From assembly GCA_905331475.1 (NCBI GenBank), contig CAJNYU010002250.1, positions 124,001 through 188,000 of the forward strand: 64,000 nucleotides of DNA. The letters run 5' to 3'. Both the position numbers and the translations under genes were made by a program. The notes beneath the pieces were generated by a model, which did no database searches, had not been told where the DNA came from, and worked only from the letters and a program-made list of their open reading frames with translations. Of this stretch, positions 47,911 to 61,900 are shown piece by piece (positions within the stretch are counted from its first letter, which is position 1; the number at the start of each line of letters is the position of its first letter). The DNA comes from Rotaria socialis (lineage: Eukaryota; Rotifera; Eurotatoria; Philodinida; Philodinidae).

Positions 47911-49273
47911 TATTATAAAAAAAAAAAACGAAACCCGAATTTAACAAATTTTTATTTGATGATCGTTTAATATACGTGAATGTTGATTTTTTTCACATAT
48001 ATGAAGTTCAATAAGTACCATCATTTTCTGCAGTATCATGTGCATTACCATTCTCTATTTCTGTACTAAAATTAGTGTACACGTGAAATATCGTTTGATT
48101 AACTAAGAAACTTCTGCCCGATAACTTTTTTCTTTGAACAGAAAACTTTTACGAAATCCACGTAGTTCTATGTTGAGTATCTTATCAATTAAACATCTAA
48201 AGTTCGATTTTGCTGTTTAAAAACCGCAATTTATGTGTCGCTGCGGGATTAAAATGTGACACATGACGTAGTTGCTGTTAGTAATCAAAGAGATATTCTT
48301 GTTTAGGTATATATTAGGATATGTTTCTTCCGCATCTTTCATTTTAATCGTTCAGAAATATAATGAAGCATTCCTATTGATTAATGGTTAGTAATTCATG
48401 AAAGAATAGAGTAGTCGACGGTTGTATCCATCTATTCCTATTTAGATCGCATCTTACAAAAACAGAAAGATTTTTGCGTAGTTTCTTTTTGATTACTGAT
48501 TTATGTCAACATAAAAAAATAATACGAATATCATAAATATTCATTCAAAAAAGATGTCATAAATGACAACTTAATTAATGCAAGCATATTTAGTCTATCA
48601 TCTTTCAAAATGATTGGCATTTTTGAGCGGGTTTTCTAATATTGATTGTAATATTTTGAGAAATATTCATCGGACATATTTAAATAGAATCGTACGTATT
48701 GAAGCATAAGTATCAATTTCACTTAATATAGATTAAAAAATCCTGTTATCTATAAATAACATTGATCATGTTGTATATTTCCTAGGGAATTTTCTATTTA
48801 AATTAATCAATATCTTTTTAATCATTTGATCATTCAGCTATTTAAATGTTAAATCGTAATAGAAGACACGATCACTTCTCAGCGACATGTGTATCTATCA
48901 AAACATGTTGATATTTCTAATCGATTCTCATGATAGTATTCAAAAATCAACAACAGAAATCTCCATTTTTTCGGCATGTTTCTTTAATACGATAACTATA
49001 TTTAATAAGCTGTAAAACCAATTTCCAGTAGCTGTATAAATCGTTGGAGATGTATTACATATTTCTTTTGTCCTTGAAACCTTGCAAGTAATACAAACAA
49101 ATTTAGTAGAATGTGACTAAATGATAAACCAGAACGATATGCCATTTGATATCGCTAAATTGAAGATTCATCAATATAAGTTATAATTTCTTATTTTTGC
49201 TATATTTTATAAACAAAATTCAGAATATACTAAGAGGAAACTCTTCTTCAATGACTATGATATTGTCTTTCTG
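47911..49273. other. Intergenic region after the nested elements
   Basis: AT-rich, no gene, RNA or repeat recognised. It lies downstream of the crystallin-like gene and upstream of the PIAS pair. Confidence 0.6.
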
Positions 49274-49978
49274 TTACATAACATTACAACAGCAACAACA
49301 GGAGTTTCCATATGGTCGTTTGCCATTAGCTAGTGGATCCTTTTTATTGTAATATGGCTCCCAAGATGGACTTCTTCTAATTGATGATTGTGGTAATTGA
49401 ATCGTTAATATTTGATTTTGATCGAGCCTCGCTCGTATATGATCAGGATCGATATGTTTCGGTAATTGATATTGACGATAATATTCTTTATTGATACCAT
49501 GATCAGTTGTATCATCTGTATGTTGTGCATAAACTTTTATCAAACCATTGTTATCTACCCGAACATTCACGTTTTTCGGTCGATAACCATGTAAGTCAAA
49601 TGTAAGAATACGATCATTATTATTTTTTGGATCATTTACTGATAATAAATCAGGTTCACGTGGTCGAACATCTACGTCAACTCGAAGACATCCAGACATA
49701 TCAATTGTATTTCTGACCAGTCTTGCTTCAATATTTGGCCTACCAAGATTGTATTCACGTCGAAATCTGCGACAGAGTGGTCGATAGGCACGTATACGTA
49801 ATCTTCCAAAATTATCAAGCAAAACATTGATATGTTCAGGTTCATAGTTATTTAAATTAAATTCATATGAATAAGTTCGACAACCCTGACCATGATCATA
49901 TATTGAATAGGAATTTCCCGATGATCGTAAAACATAGTTTTTATCGTTACTAATTGGTATCAATGTTGAAGATGTCAT
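49274..49978 (-). CDS. Small heat-shock-like protein with two alpha-crystallin-type domains, 234 aa
   Basis: A single exon. The second half (about residues 125-200) has the alpha-crystallin pattern: LTFDLHGYRPKNVNVRVDNN, then GLIKVYAQ, then YYRQYQLPKHIDPDHIRARL and QNQILTIQLP. The first half (about residues 35-110) repeats the layout: YSYEFNLNNYEPEHINVLLD, GRLRIRAYR, and GCLRVDVDV. So it has two such domains in tandem, as in some invertebrate sHSPs; the first is diverged. These proteins hold unfolding clients as ATP-independent chaperones. The C-terminus is SCCCCCNVM: five Cys in a row and a CaaX-like end, suggesting lipid attachment. The start MTSSTL is preferred; the open frame continues upstream to an ATG at 50158, but that stretch looks like UTR. 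Confidence 0.8.
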   Translation of the reverse strand: MTSSTLIPISNDKNYVLRSSGNSYSIYDHGQGCRTYSYEFNLNNYEPEHINVLLDNFGRLRIRAYRPLCRRFRREYNLGRPNIEARLVRNTIDMSGCLRVDVDVRPREPDLLSVNDPKNNNDRILTFDLHGYRPKNVNVRVDNNGLIKVYAQHTDDTTDHGINKEYYRQYQLPKHIDPDHIRARLDQNQILTIQLPQSSIRRSPSWEPYYNKKDPLANGKRPYGNSCCCCCNVM

Positions 49979-51837
49979 TTTTTGTACATAGATATCGATA
50001 TACGGATAGGGAAATGAATTGCATGCATGATATTCTATGTTTTTTTTGTTTGTGTAAAAACAAATTGGTACGATCCAGCAAAGTAACTGAGAAATATTCT
50101 TGCCCTCTTTTTGGGGGAGGATAGAGTCATTATTGGCCTTGTATCTCGGCGTATACATATTCGTATATCACAGATATTAAATAGAGCAAACAAAGAGAGA
50201 GAGAGAGAGAGAGCGAACGAGAAGAAAATAGATAACAGACGGCGTGAGTTAGCCATTATCTACTACTGTCATCGGTTGCAGCTTGATGATCTTTTGAATA
50301 TTTACAAATATTATCTTTGATTCTATGACATTGATGAAGGAGAAAAATGAATATACAAATTTACCTATTAGTAGAGTAATACCATAATCTTAACACGTTT
50401 TTCCATCAAATGAAAAAAAGATCTGTTATCACATTAATGAAGCATAACTCTAAGAAAAAACTTGATATATCATGCCGAGTCTTGCTGTATTTTCTTGATC
50501 ATTGAAATAAACGATAGTTTCGACATATGGCATTTTATGAGATCCGATAATCGATAGAAATAGACATGTTAACCCTCTGTCTGCTCGACTTTTTTCAGAA
50601 GAAATTCATTCGACATTTGTATTCGACGATGTACGGCCGCTGTCCCATCTAAGAAAGATGAACTCTTTGAAACTTTTAGTGATTGATAGTAGCCAATGAT
50701 ACGAATACTACAAAAACAGATAATTTTGGTTTTAAACTCATATAGAAACTCAATATAAAATGTTAGTAAGATTAAGACGGCGTAAAAAAGTCAGTGCGCA
50801 TGAGACTTTCAAATCCAATTATGAATGTTTTGCTAAATTTTCAATATATGAACTTTACCTCATCGATAGATCTCATGTTTTTTTTTACAATATCTGGAAA
50901 GTGTCAAACAAATAGAACATGCAATCGTTAAGATGTTAAATTGTTACAGAACCTGACGGTCATAAGCTCTCTATTAAATATTTTCTAGTCTATCTAAAAA
51001 ATTGCTTTTAAATTGAATACAGATATTCCTTGAATAGCCCATTCGTTCATAGAATATTTTTTAGAAAAAGTACAATCGTTTCACATAGAACGGAACTATA
51101 ATCTCAAGTTGTCAATGTTCGTCGATATGATTATAATTTCGATTGATTAAGAATATTCTTTTATCATTTCATTATTTGATTTATCATTGGTTCACCCAAA
51201 GAATCACAAACTTATTTCCATGATCTGTCAATGTCATATTTTATCTGTCACAGATTGGTGCATCTTAACCCTAAAAAAATGTATTATTTTATCATACCCA
51301 GATGTTTTCCTCAGGCTAGATGTCATCTATCTTAGAAATATGATTTATTAATTGAATTCAATCGACATAAAATATGTTTGATGACATTCTAAATTAATTG
51401 TAGCCTTGTTTTATGAATCTTCATCATCTTGAACATATGATATTGAAAAATAAAGGAAACACATTTAGTGTTCATGCTTTATGTTAACAAGCAATAGATG
51501 AAAGCCAATGGGATCAATATTGTAATTTCATACAAGAATATGTAGCTATAACTTGACATGGATTTATTGGTATATCTAAAGTTTTTGTTTTTTTACTCGA
51601 GAAACAAGCTTGAAAATATGAGATTGATTAAAATAATGAGAGCTCGCCTGAAAGTGCAAAACAACAGGCGCTTTTTTTTCGAACTGCACTTTGGGAAAAC
51701 AAAATTCATTAACAACAGTAATCTATTGAATACTATAGTAAAGGGCGCGTGCTATCACACAAAATTAGATCATTTATTCAAGCTTCACACTCACAACTAA
51801 TCTTCAATCATTGTCAAACATATTCATCTATTGAAAA
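49979..51837. other. Divergent intergenic region
   Basis: The spacer lies between the crystallin-like gene (-) and the next gene (+). It has a (GA)n run at 50193-50213. No further gene or element was recognised. Confidence 0.55.
50193..50213. repeat. (GA)n microsatellite
   Basis: About ten GA units, some 220 bp upstream of the crystallin-like gene start. Confidence 0.85.
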
Positions 51838-52691
51838 ATGATGTTACATATTTTCATAGTTTGCTTCATATTCATAGTCATGGTTATTCTACCGATAAGT
51901 AAGAAATATCATATGAACGTAATAATCGAAACATCTATAAAATACATAGGAACCGTCGATTGGGTTGGTAAATTTCAAATTTCAGGCACCTGTAATGTAA
52001 CAGGATGTTGCTGTCCTTCGTCTAACTTGATTATTAAAAATAATAATATTACACATGAAGGAACTTTTAATCTAACTGGTTTCGACTGTAAAACACATGG
52101 ACATCAAGGACACTTTTCAATCGATAATGCTACTGCAACTGTTGTGTCTGTTGCATCGTTGGGTACTTTTACAATGAAAAATAAAAATGACATGGAAATC
52201 TTATTGGAGCAGGTAACGATATATTTATTCATTTTCAATACAAGTCAGTTTTATATGAGCTTCATAATGCAAAACTAAAGTTGACTTTGAAGATTTCGCA
52301 GAGTAAAATTCTTCTATAGAGACGAGGTATAGGATACATTTATTTCCTATTCAAGAGGATTTTTGTTTTATTTTGGTTGGATTAACATATCAAGAACGGA
52401 GTATGAACGCAATCGATTTTTTGTTAACTCCGAGTTTTACTGAAATTGTAGAACACCACAGCGGCCAAACCTGCATGCAAAGTGGACATGACTCGTGTAG
52501 TAAATTCAACTGTTGCTAGTACTACAACTACTACTACTACTAATCATTCTAATGAAAATTCAACCACTAATGGAAATCAAATTAATACTAGTACAGAGCC
52601 GGATAAAAGTCATGTTTCATCCAATCGTGGTTCAATTTTTCTCATATGCATATCAATCATAATGGCAACTACTGTCATCATGCATATTTGA
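51838..52691 (+). CDS. Secreted Cys/Thr-rich protein, probably GPI-anchored, 204 aa
   Basis: Exons 51838-52212 and 52452-52691 give 615 nt in frame. The N-terminus is a signal peptide (MMLHIFIVCFIFIVMVILPI). A compact ectodomain follows with several Cys (SGTCNVTGCCCPSS, FDCKTHGHQGHF) and many N-glycosylation sequons (NVT, NIT, NLT, NAT). A Thr-rich spacer with a run of seven Thr comes next. The very C-terminus is hydrophobic with no cytoplasmic tail (SIFLICISIIMATTVIMHI), as in GPI-anchor signals. The repeated GTF-type strands (HEGTFNLTGFDC, LGTFTMK) suggest a small beta domain. Family not recognised. It shares its layout, though not visible homology, with the mucin-like gene at 39657. Confidence 0.78.
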
Positions 52692-52955
52692 TAGACGAAT
52701 AAGAACAGCAATAATAAATTAAAACTAAATAATACAACAACTGAATAATTGTTTAATCTTTTTTGGTTGTTGACATAATTAAGAAATAAATAATCGCGCC
52801 AATAAATGATTCATTTCTCTCAATACCACATAGCGAAAGTTAAAAGAAACTTCTTTTTATTTGTATTATGATTAAATAATCATCAAAATAGTTTCACTAT
52901 ACAAGAGAATAGCAGAAAAAAGATAGAACAGGAAAAAAAACATAAAATACAATGT

Positions 52956-55900
52956 TTATTTTGTATCACACAGAAGCGCAACACCTCTTAATGTCCATAC
53001 ATCAGGCCCAACTTTCTCACCTGGTGGGCATTCTAATTTCAGTGTACATACAAAGTTTCTATCTGTTCGACGTGGTTTCTTATACACAGGCGCATAATAG
53101 ATTGGACGGCGGTCTTGCTTTGTTGGTGCTGCACCGGTACCAAAATCAGCTTCAGCAGATATGTGTATCACTGGCATTAGATGTGTTAAAACTTTTTCAT
53201 TGGCTTTTAATTCATCCAAAACACCATTTTTGATTTTAGCACCTTCGATATATAAACCATATACATAGAGACCTTCACGTGGTGGATCCTTTAACATTTC
53301 ACGATCCATTCGTGTAACCTTATTTGTTAAAACAACATTATCGAGTGACCAGCCTTGATTAGCTCTTGTTACTTCCTTAATAAAAATAAATAAATAGGAT
53401 ATAAGGAAGATAATGAATAGTGTGAGTTTTGTTCTTACTTGTCGCATTGCTGTTAAAAATCCTTGTGGATTGAAAAATCCTGTCATCCAAAATGAAAGTG
53501 GTCTTGTATCTTTATCAAGTTTTAACCAAGCACGATATTGTTCATTTCGTGCATATAAATCTGTGAACCAAGCACCTAATGTTGATGATTCCCATGACAA
53601 TCTTAACCAAGCATTTGGAATTTTAGCATCATACATTCGATCAAGTGCATCACGCAATTCTTCATTCATAACTATGGTGCCATCAATAGCTAATTTTAAA
53701 TCAATGAGTGTACGTCGTACAGCATTAAGTACACGTTGAAAACGATCGATTTCTTGCCGAAGAAATATATTCATTGGTTCAAGTTTGGCGAGACGTTCTT
53801 TAACTTCATGAGCAATATAATCAGGTGGCAACTTTTCTAATGTTTCAGTTGCTAAACGATATATAACAGCTTCACGTGTTTCACCTGCACCACCACGAGC
53901 TTCTTTTGGTTGGATACTTAATATTGTATCGAGTACTTTCTTAGTTGTATCTTCTTGATATCTAAAGAAAATGTTGTTATTTTGTTTTTCATACTATTAT
54001 AATCGATGCAGAGAATCATCATTTTTAAAAATTTCTATGATATGGATAATTATTATTATTTAGTGATGAATTTCAACTAATGAAAATGCTCTGCAAATAC
54101 TTTTCCGGATTCCTGTTTCAATTTATCATAGAAATGTGTGTTGTCGATTGGAGAGTATCTACTTTTTAGAGAAAAAAAAGAACTTCTCAAAATAAATGCT
54201 TAGAGTTTAAAAGTGGCCTTCATTCTCGTATACAGTTAATTGACAAGAACAATTTATACCATGTTGATCAGCTTATCGATTAATAACGGACACTCACATT
54301 CATCAATATCTCTATACTCTTAAGCATCTTCAGAATTGATGAAGAGATTCTTCGATTTAAAAAGGTATTTTTTTATTTATACGAACCTATCATTAGCCAA
54401 TGGACTTAATCCAAATACTTTGCCACTATCATAATTTGGTATTGTTTCAATATAATCGAATACATCTTCAATACGTGCCATTTTCGGTATACGATATGTT
54501 TTATCTTCAAATTGAAAATTAGCGTCGAATGTTTCATCTCGGAACCAACATTTAACATATGTTTTTAGGAGACGTTTATCAAAATCATCCGTTACACGAC
54601 CTAAATAATATCAGGTTATTTGTTTATTTTCATTTTTTCTTAAATATTATTCTTTACCTCCATATTGTACTTCAGAAATCATATAATGGATGGTTTTCCA
54701 TTGCATTTGCTAGGAAAAAAACAATAACTAAGTTTTGAATGGAAAAGAAAAGAAAATATTTCTTACTTTAGCGGAATCCATATCATCGAGATAATTTTGA
54801 ATAAATTGAACTGTAGCATTAAAATCAGATTGATTGAATTCATACGGTATATTCCAACCAAGTGGACCGAATTTTCTTCGTTCCTGTACAATTGTATGTA
54901 AAAATGCAACAGCATACAATAATGGACGCCATTTTTCATGTGTATTTGCTTCTAATTGTTGTTCTTGCGTTAAACCAGTAAATGTTCGTTTTAAACCAGC
55001 CTTAACACCTTGAGGTGGTTCAGCTGTATATTTAATTGAAATTTGTAAAAGTCCAATAGGGAATTTTGGATGTACCTCTGTTGTTATCCAAAGACGAAAA
55101 TCTGGATGAATACGATCAATATTTTCTGTTAATTGTAATAAGAATTCTTCACAGAAGTCTAATGATAAATGACAATTTTGTAATAATACCCAATTACCAC
55201 TTGAATAAGCTTGCGATAATAATCTTCGTGCATGAACCTCTTGTCCTTGTCCCATCGATATAGCATTACATTCGATGGATTTCTTTTTTGCTAATGTTTC
55301 AATTTGTACTGTTGGATCTGAACCCATCGAAAGAAAACATATCATTGGCGAGCATTTATCAGATTCATCCCACATTTTTTCCATGTCGAGTACAACACCT
55401 TCACCATATTTTGGTCCTAATGAATCGACTATATAGTCGTTGGCAGCTTTAACAAAACGTGCTGGTGTTAAAGAACGAATCAAGAGAAGACGACGAAATT
55501 TATCCAATAATGGTTCCCAACCATCAGGTAATTCAGCACGTTCTGGTTCATCTTTCTACAGAAATAGATTATGTTTAGATAATAATCATGAGAAGAAAAG
55601 GAAAGTGCAGCGAATCAATTTAGAGCAAAATACGAACGTTTTGTTATACCATTGAGAAACTGAATATAAGTTAGAATTAGAAAAAGAAAATTTTGTTATA
55701 ATAAAATCAAAAATAGATTTCATCATTTTCAATTACTGTAGACGGCTATTAATACGAATTTTTAGATTTTGAATTGTACAAGTCAATCGAATATACTCTA
55801 GCTATTATCTTTGACTTTAATAACGAACAAATGTTTGTGAGAAATTAATAAACAGGAATAACTGAATTTATTCTAATAGTTTTCATTAGAGGCCTAATTA

Positions 55901-58900
55901 ATTATTTAAGTGAAAGAAAAATCATCCATGTTTGTCTTACAATTATAAAATATATACATTTTTTTTATCGATAATACAAGAATTGTTGAATATTTTCACA
56001 GATTCCTAGTATAAATAAAGGTTTACTCTTCTATCTTGCTACATGTAAACAATGTTCTTTTAATTGCAAATCTGTTTCAATTATTTTTTCTATAGACTTA
56101 CCTTAAACCAAGTATCCCATGCTACACCAGAACGATTAAGCTAAATTAAAAAAGAAACCAGCATAAACACGAACAAATACAATTGAAACTACTCACAGAA
56201 TTGAGAATATCACTAAATTGATAAAGTTTCGATAGTTCAACGAGATTAAGCCAAATTTCATTTTGCAACCATTTATATGGTGGTTTTGGTGGTGCTACAA
56301 AATAATAATATGTATAGAACGAGGAATATATTCGAATTTTAAAATAAAAATACCTGTGCTTGCATCAATTGATGCACCACCTTTAATTAAAGTTTGAAAT
56401 TCATCAAATTTGATTCGAGTCGCTTGTAAATCAACTTTCAATGCTAGCAAAAGTGTGAACATAAATTTATGTTCTTCATAATAACCACGAACAGCATATT
56501 TAAACATGTCAAACGTTAGAAATTCCATTATATTAGTAATACGTTTCGATGTTACTGGTGACTAAAATTAATTAAGAAGAAAAACAAAAAGAAATCACTT
56601 ATTATCATATTATTAATTAACATACGCGTGGTGAACGTTCAAGCGCTTGATCGAACAATTGTAAAAATTGTCTTAACGATGTTTGATACATAACATTAAC
56701 AAGTGACATTTCAACAATAAGAAAATAAATGATTGAACCACGTGTAGCAACTGGACGATATTCTTCACGGGCAATATTAATCTTTTGACTTGTTTCCGTT
56801 GCAATTTGAAGTTTTTGTTTAACATCAGTTGATGTTATTTTTGTTGTTTTCAATGTTCGAATTAAATCATCATCATCAACTAATGAACCCTAATAAAAAA
56901 ATTTAAAAAAATTAAATTTCAATAATAATAATTAATACTTACTTTTGAATTGCTCAATCTCATTAATAAATTATCTTCAAGTTCTTTCATTCGTTTATTA
57001 TTCGCTTGAATATCTTCTAACATTTTAACACGTTCACCTTCTAATTCAGCTTTTTCTTTCAATATAGTTAAACCTAAGAGTTGATCTTCTAATCCTTTCA
57101 TGGTAACAGTAAAATCAATAACTGATGTTTTAGCTGATATTTCGGGTGTAAACGCTGGATTTGCTAATTTCGTTGTTATATATAAATTAAAACCTTTTAA
57201 TATATCAACTTCTTTATCACCAACTTTAACTTTAAGTGTTGAACCGGAACGAATAAAATTTTTCTCTAGAACATTATCTAATGCTGGATCCAGTTCTTCG
57301 CCAGCATCTTCAATTATTAAAGGTCTACCAAGTGATAACGAATCTTCTAAATGTTGTCGAAAATGTTTTGATAGAAGATTTGTTGATTGTAAATCATTTG
57401 CTCCTTCTTTATTTTTAATCCAAGCTTTTCCTTGTCCTTGTGGATCAATTAATAACGGATAACGCTTAGCACGTGTTACAATAATAGCATTTTGAATTGA
57501 TAATTCATCATTCGGTAAACCTTGCAATTTCCATTCACCAATCATGGTTACATCAGTTAAATATTCAGTTACATTTAATGCTTTTGTAAATGGAATACTT
57601 CGTTCCGTTAATAATTTTTGCCAATCTTTTGCTAATAGTAGACGAAAATCTTGATTGAATGGACCTTGATATGATAGAAAACCAGTGCAAAGAAGAACAT
57701 CACCAACCAATCTATGTTGTGGAGAAAAGCAAATTTAATGCATAGAAAAGAACAATTTTATTCATTATCTTACCGTCCAATTTGAGCTTTAAATTGTTTA
57801 CTTTGTTCTGTCCATCGTTCTTGTTCATCAGCTAAACCTGATATTAATTCTCTGGCTGCATTCATTCGTTTTAATGTTCGATCAAGATCATCTTGTAAAC
57901 GTTGTTTTATTGCCATAGCTGTATCATATTCAGCTTGTGCTGCAGCGACTTCAGCTTCACGTCGATCAAGTTCTTCTTGTGCTGTTTGTAATTGTGCATT
58001 GGCCTTTTCTAATCGAGCTTCTTGTCGAACTAAATTTGCTTTTAATGGTAAAACACGTTTATTAACATAAAAGAAATCAGCCATAGCACGTGTCCATGTT
58101 AATAAACCAGCGATAGCACCGGCAGCTACTTTAGCACCTTCAAATGTGTAATCAGGTACACGAAAATATGTTTGAAGCAGTTCAATTTGTTCATCATTGA
58201 TACGATCACGTTGAAAGTTTTGAAGATTTTGAAGAAAGCCTGTATCAGACATAAGCTAAAGAAAAGATAAATTTAATGTATATGATATTTAGAGAAAAAA
58301 AGTGATGGAATGTCTTTAGTAGGTTTCATGCATAATGTGAATGTATTAAAAAGAGGCAATGAATTTTAAAATAGAAAATATGACATTTAAAATTCTTCCT
58401 CCTCTTTGATAGCTGAGAATGACAAATCTCATTGGTTGTTGCCCTTAAAGAGTCTCTTGTAATTCTGAAACGATTTTTTAGCTACATACTTTTAATGAAC
58501 TTTCCCAACTTGGTTCAGGTCCTTGTAATTCAGCATCGATTTTTATAGGACTTTTCAATGGACGTCCAAAAAGAATTAAGACACAATCCATGATTTGACG
58601 AATAAGACGTGGTGGACGACCAAGTTTACGTACAACAGCAATATCAGCCGGTGTAATTGTTAATAAAGCTTCTTCAGCTGCCTGAAATAAATAGTTTGCA
58701 TATAAATTCAATTACATAGAATTCATTGCAATCAACTTACAAGTAATGCTGGTTTAGCATTTTCAAGTTGAGCATTTGCTTCCATTTTATCTCGATTAAT
58801 TTCATCGACCAATGTTTGTGCTGTATCTTTGACTTTTTGTACTTGATGTTTAACAATTTCTGCAGCACCTTTCTTAACTGCAACTTCTTTTAAGACTTCA

Positions 58901-61900
58901 TCAGCCTTCTTATTTGCTACATCTAATTCTTTTTCTTTAACTGTTAATTCTTCTTTCATAACTATTACAGCTTTTTCAGCTTCGACTAAACGTGTAAGAC
59001 CGTCATTCATACGTTTAGCCATTGATTCAATTTCATTTAATTTTTGAGAATAAATTTCTTTATAACCATTAATAAATGAAAGATACGACTTTGGTGTCAC
59101 ATGTGTTGATCGACGATATTTTTGAAAATATTGTAAACAATACTCAGCTACACCATCATGTACTGACCCCATACATTGAACGAGTTCTTTTTTAATTGCA
59201 TCTGTACAAGCAATATTGAATGATGCAAGAAAATGATCAGCAACAGCAACAAGTGCATCACGTGGCCAACGAAGAAACCAGTCAATAGTACAATTGGCAA
59301 CAAGACCAGGAAATTGAAGACCTTTCAAAAACGAAAACATAATATATTCAACTATTTCTTTTGTTGTTATACCTCGTTTACGAAATTTTTCACCAACAGG
59401 TGAAAAACATAAAACAACGTGTAGGTTTTGTCGAACACGAGATAGAAAATAATCATATAGATTTTCATTTGTTGGTGGTCTTCTTGGATATTGTTTTTTC
59501 ATAATAGGTACTAATTCTTGACATATCTCATCCATTTCATCTCTTGCAAACATGCCCGGTACCTTGAAAACAAAACGTAATTATATAAATCATGAAATTC
59601 ATTGAAGAAAAACAAAAATCAACATACAACTCCTGATGAAAGTACGTTGTTGATATATTCAAGAAATGCTTCATCTTTAATATCTTGATCAGAAAATATA
59701 AATGTAAGTCCTTTTCCTTCTTTTCCAGCAGTACGATAAAGCGTTTTTAAATCTTCTAGTAAATTATTTGTGTTATATGCACGTGTCAATGTAATTTGAA
59801 ATGTTTTATAACCAGCAATAAACGATGCTAATTTAGTTAACGATTGTTTACCACTACCACCAACACCAACTAGTAGAGCATTACCACGTGGTGTTCGAAT
59901 TATACGAGAAATTTTTACTAAATGTGTCATTGCATCTTTGAAAAACACTAAATCCATTCCCGAGCCACGAATACTTTCATTATACTGTGTTAAAAACATT
60001 TTCAAACGTTCCTCAAGAACTTCAAACGAAGCAGCAGCTTCATAGATTTTTGGCGCATCTAACTCAGTGTCTTCTGCTTCTTCTCCTGTAGGTTCAGGAG
60101 CATCTCTAGAAAAATTCAATTCCAATTAATAATAATAAGAAATAGTTTACAAGCAATACAATCAAGATAGTATATGTGAATGTGACAAATGTGATACCTT
60201 AAAAAGTCGACAAAATATTCTTCTTTTTTTATCATGCTTTGATATTTTCCACCTAGTCCTTCTTCAGCTACACGTTCAATTGTTTTGAAAAACCAACGAT
60301 AATCATCGACTTCAGTGAACCTGTGAAGTAGAACAAACCACACTCGAAAAACAAGCAAACGCATGCATATGTGAATGTGAAGGGTGAAACAAATTTTTGA
60401 AATTTTCAGTGTTTAACATTCCAATATGAAAAGACCTGAGAAAATCGACAAAATATTTAGTCTGCTGCATATAGACACCTAAATTGGGTCCTAATTCTTC
60501 TTCAGCCATACGCCGAAATGCTTTTTCAAACCAGGCTACATCGTCTTCAACCACAAATCTGATTGAATAAGAACCGGATTTTATTGAAACAATATATATA
60601 TATATATATACATCAAAGAAAGAATTTCTTCTATTCTGTCATATTTCTTTTCTACTTACCGATCACAAATAACTCTTGAACATTCATGTTTCCATAAACA
60701 AACTAATGTTTTCTCATTATTAATAACCTGTGGAATAGTATTAATCATTCCTTGCCATATACGTGAAAGATCTCGTAAATTAAAAACATAATGAAATTTT
60801 GCTGGTGTTGGTAACATTTTCACTTTAGTTAATTGCCACAAACGTCTTGTAGCTGGTACAAGTTTATCAATAAGTGCACGTATTTCATCATTAAATCCAC
60901 GTTCTTTAGCATAGTGTCCCGTTGCAATGACAGAGAATATTTTATCAATCGATACATTCGATGGTAGTGTACAATTAAATATGCAAAATTGCCGTTTAAG
61001 ACGTTGTGGAATATCATTTCGACCACCACCGGGATGTATCATAGCAGCAAGCAATTGTATATCAACAATAGTTGTAAATTCACCCGGTTTATCTAGAGAA
61101 TAAAATCCACTTTGCTCAACTAATTGACGAACAATTTCATTCGTTATTTGATCACCCCATTCATTGATAGTTGGCATATTAACTATGAGCAAACAAACAA
61201 ATATTTTGTATAATTTTATTCTTTTATAAAATAGTATTCGTATGCGTACTATCATCAATGAAGACTGTCATCTTTTTGCCAGCTGGTGGACCATATGTAG
61301 TTCCGACACGTTTATCAACATAGGATTCAATAATTCTTTGTACCATGTTGGGTGTTGTCGCTGATGAAAAATTAACTGTTTTTTGTGAATGTTCTTCAGC
61401 ATTATATCTGCTCATATATGATTGAATAATGACAGTTTTAGCTGTGCCTTGTTCACCAATGAGAAGAACAGGCTAAAACAAAACAGAATGATTATTTCTA
61501 TTGAATTTTAATTCTATTTTACTTTATGTTGTTTGGCAATTGTTTGAATAAGAAAATCTGTTCGAACATTATCAACATTCGGTACAAGTATATACGCATA
61601 TTCAGGATCATGATCTTTTGGATAAACATATTCAGTAACAACACTATTCCAATGTGTCCATGCACCCGTTTTTTCATGAACAAAATAATCAAATATTGTA
61701 TCTTCACCAGCGTCTGGTAATTTCGGTGTATCCAAACGAAAACTAGCATCTGTACAATTGAGTATATAATCTTGTAAATGTGCGCGATCATCCAATTCAA
61801 GAAAAGAACCGATTGACCACATAACTGCAAATACATACAAACGTTCTACATGCTGTGGTGTCAATTGATCTTTAGCTTCTTTTGCTGGTAATAGACCATT

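Noticed and set aside
51558-51800. 80-codon plus-strand frame
   Set aside because: No signal peptide, motif or splice partner; AT-biased composition.
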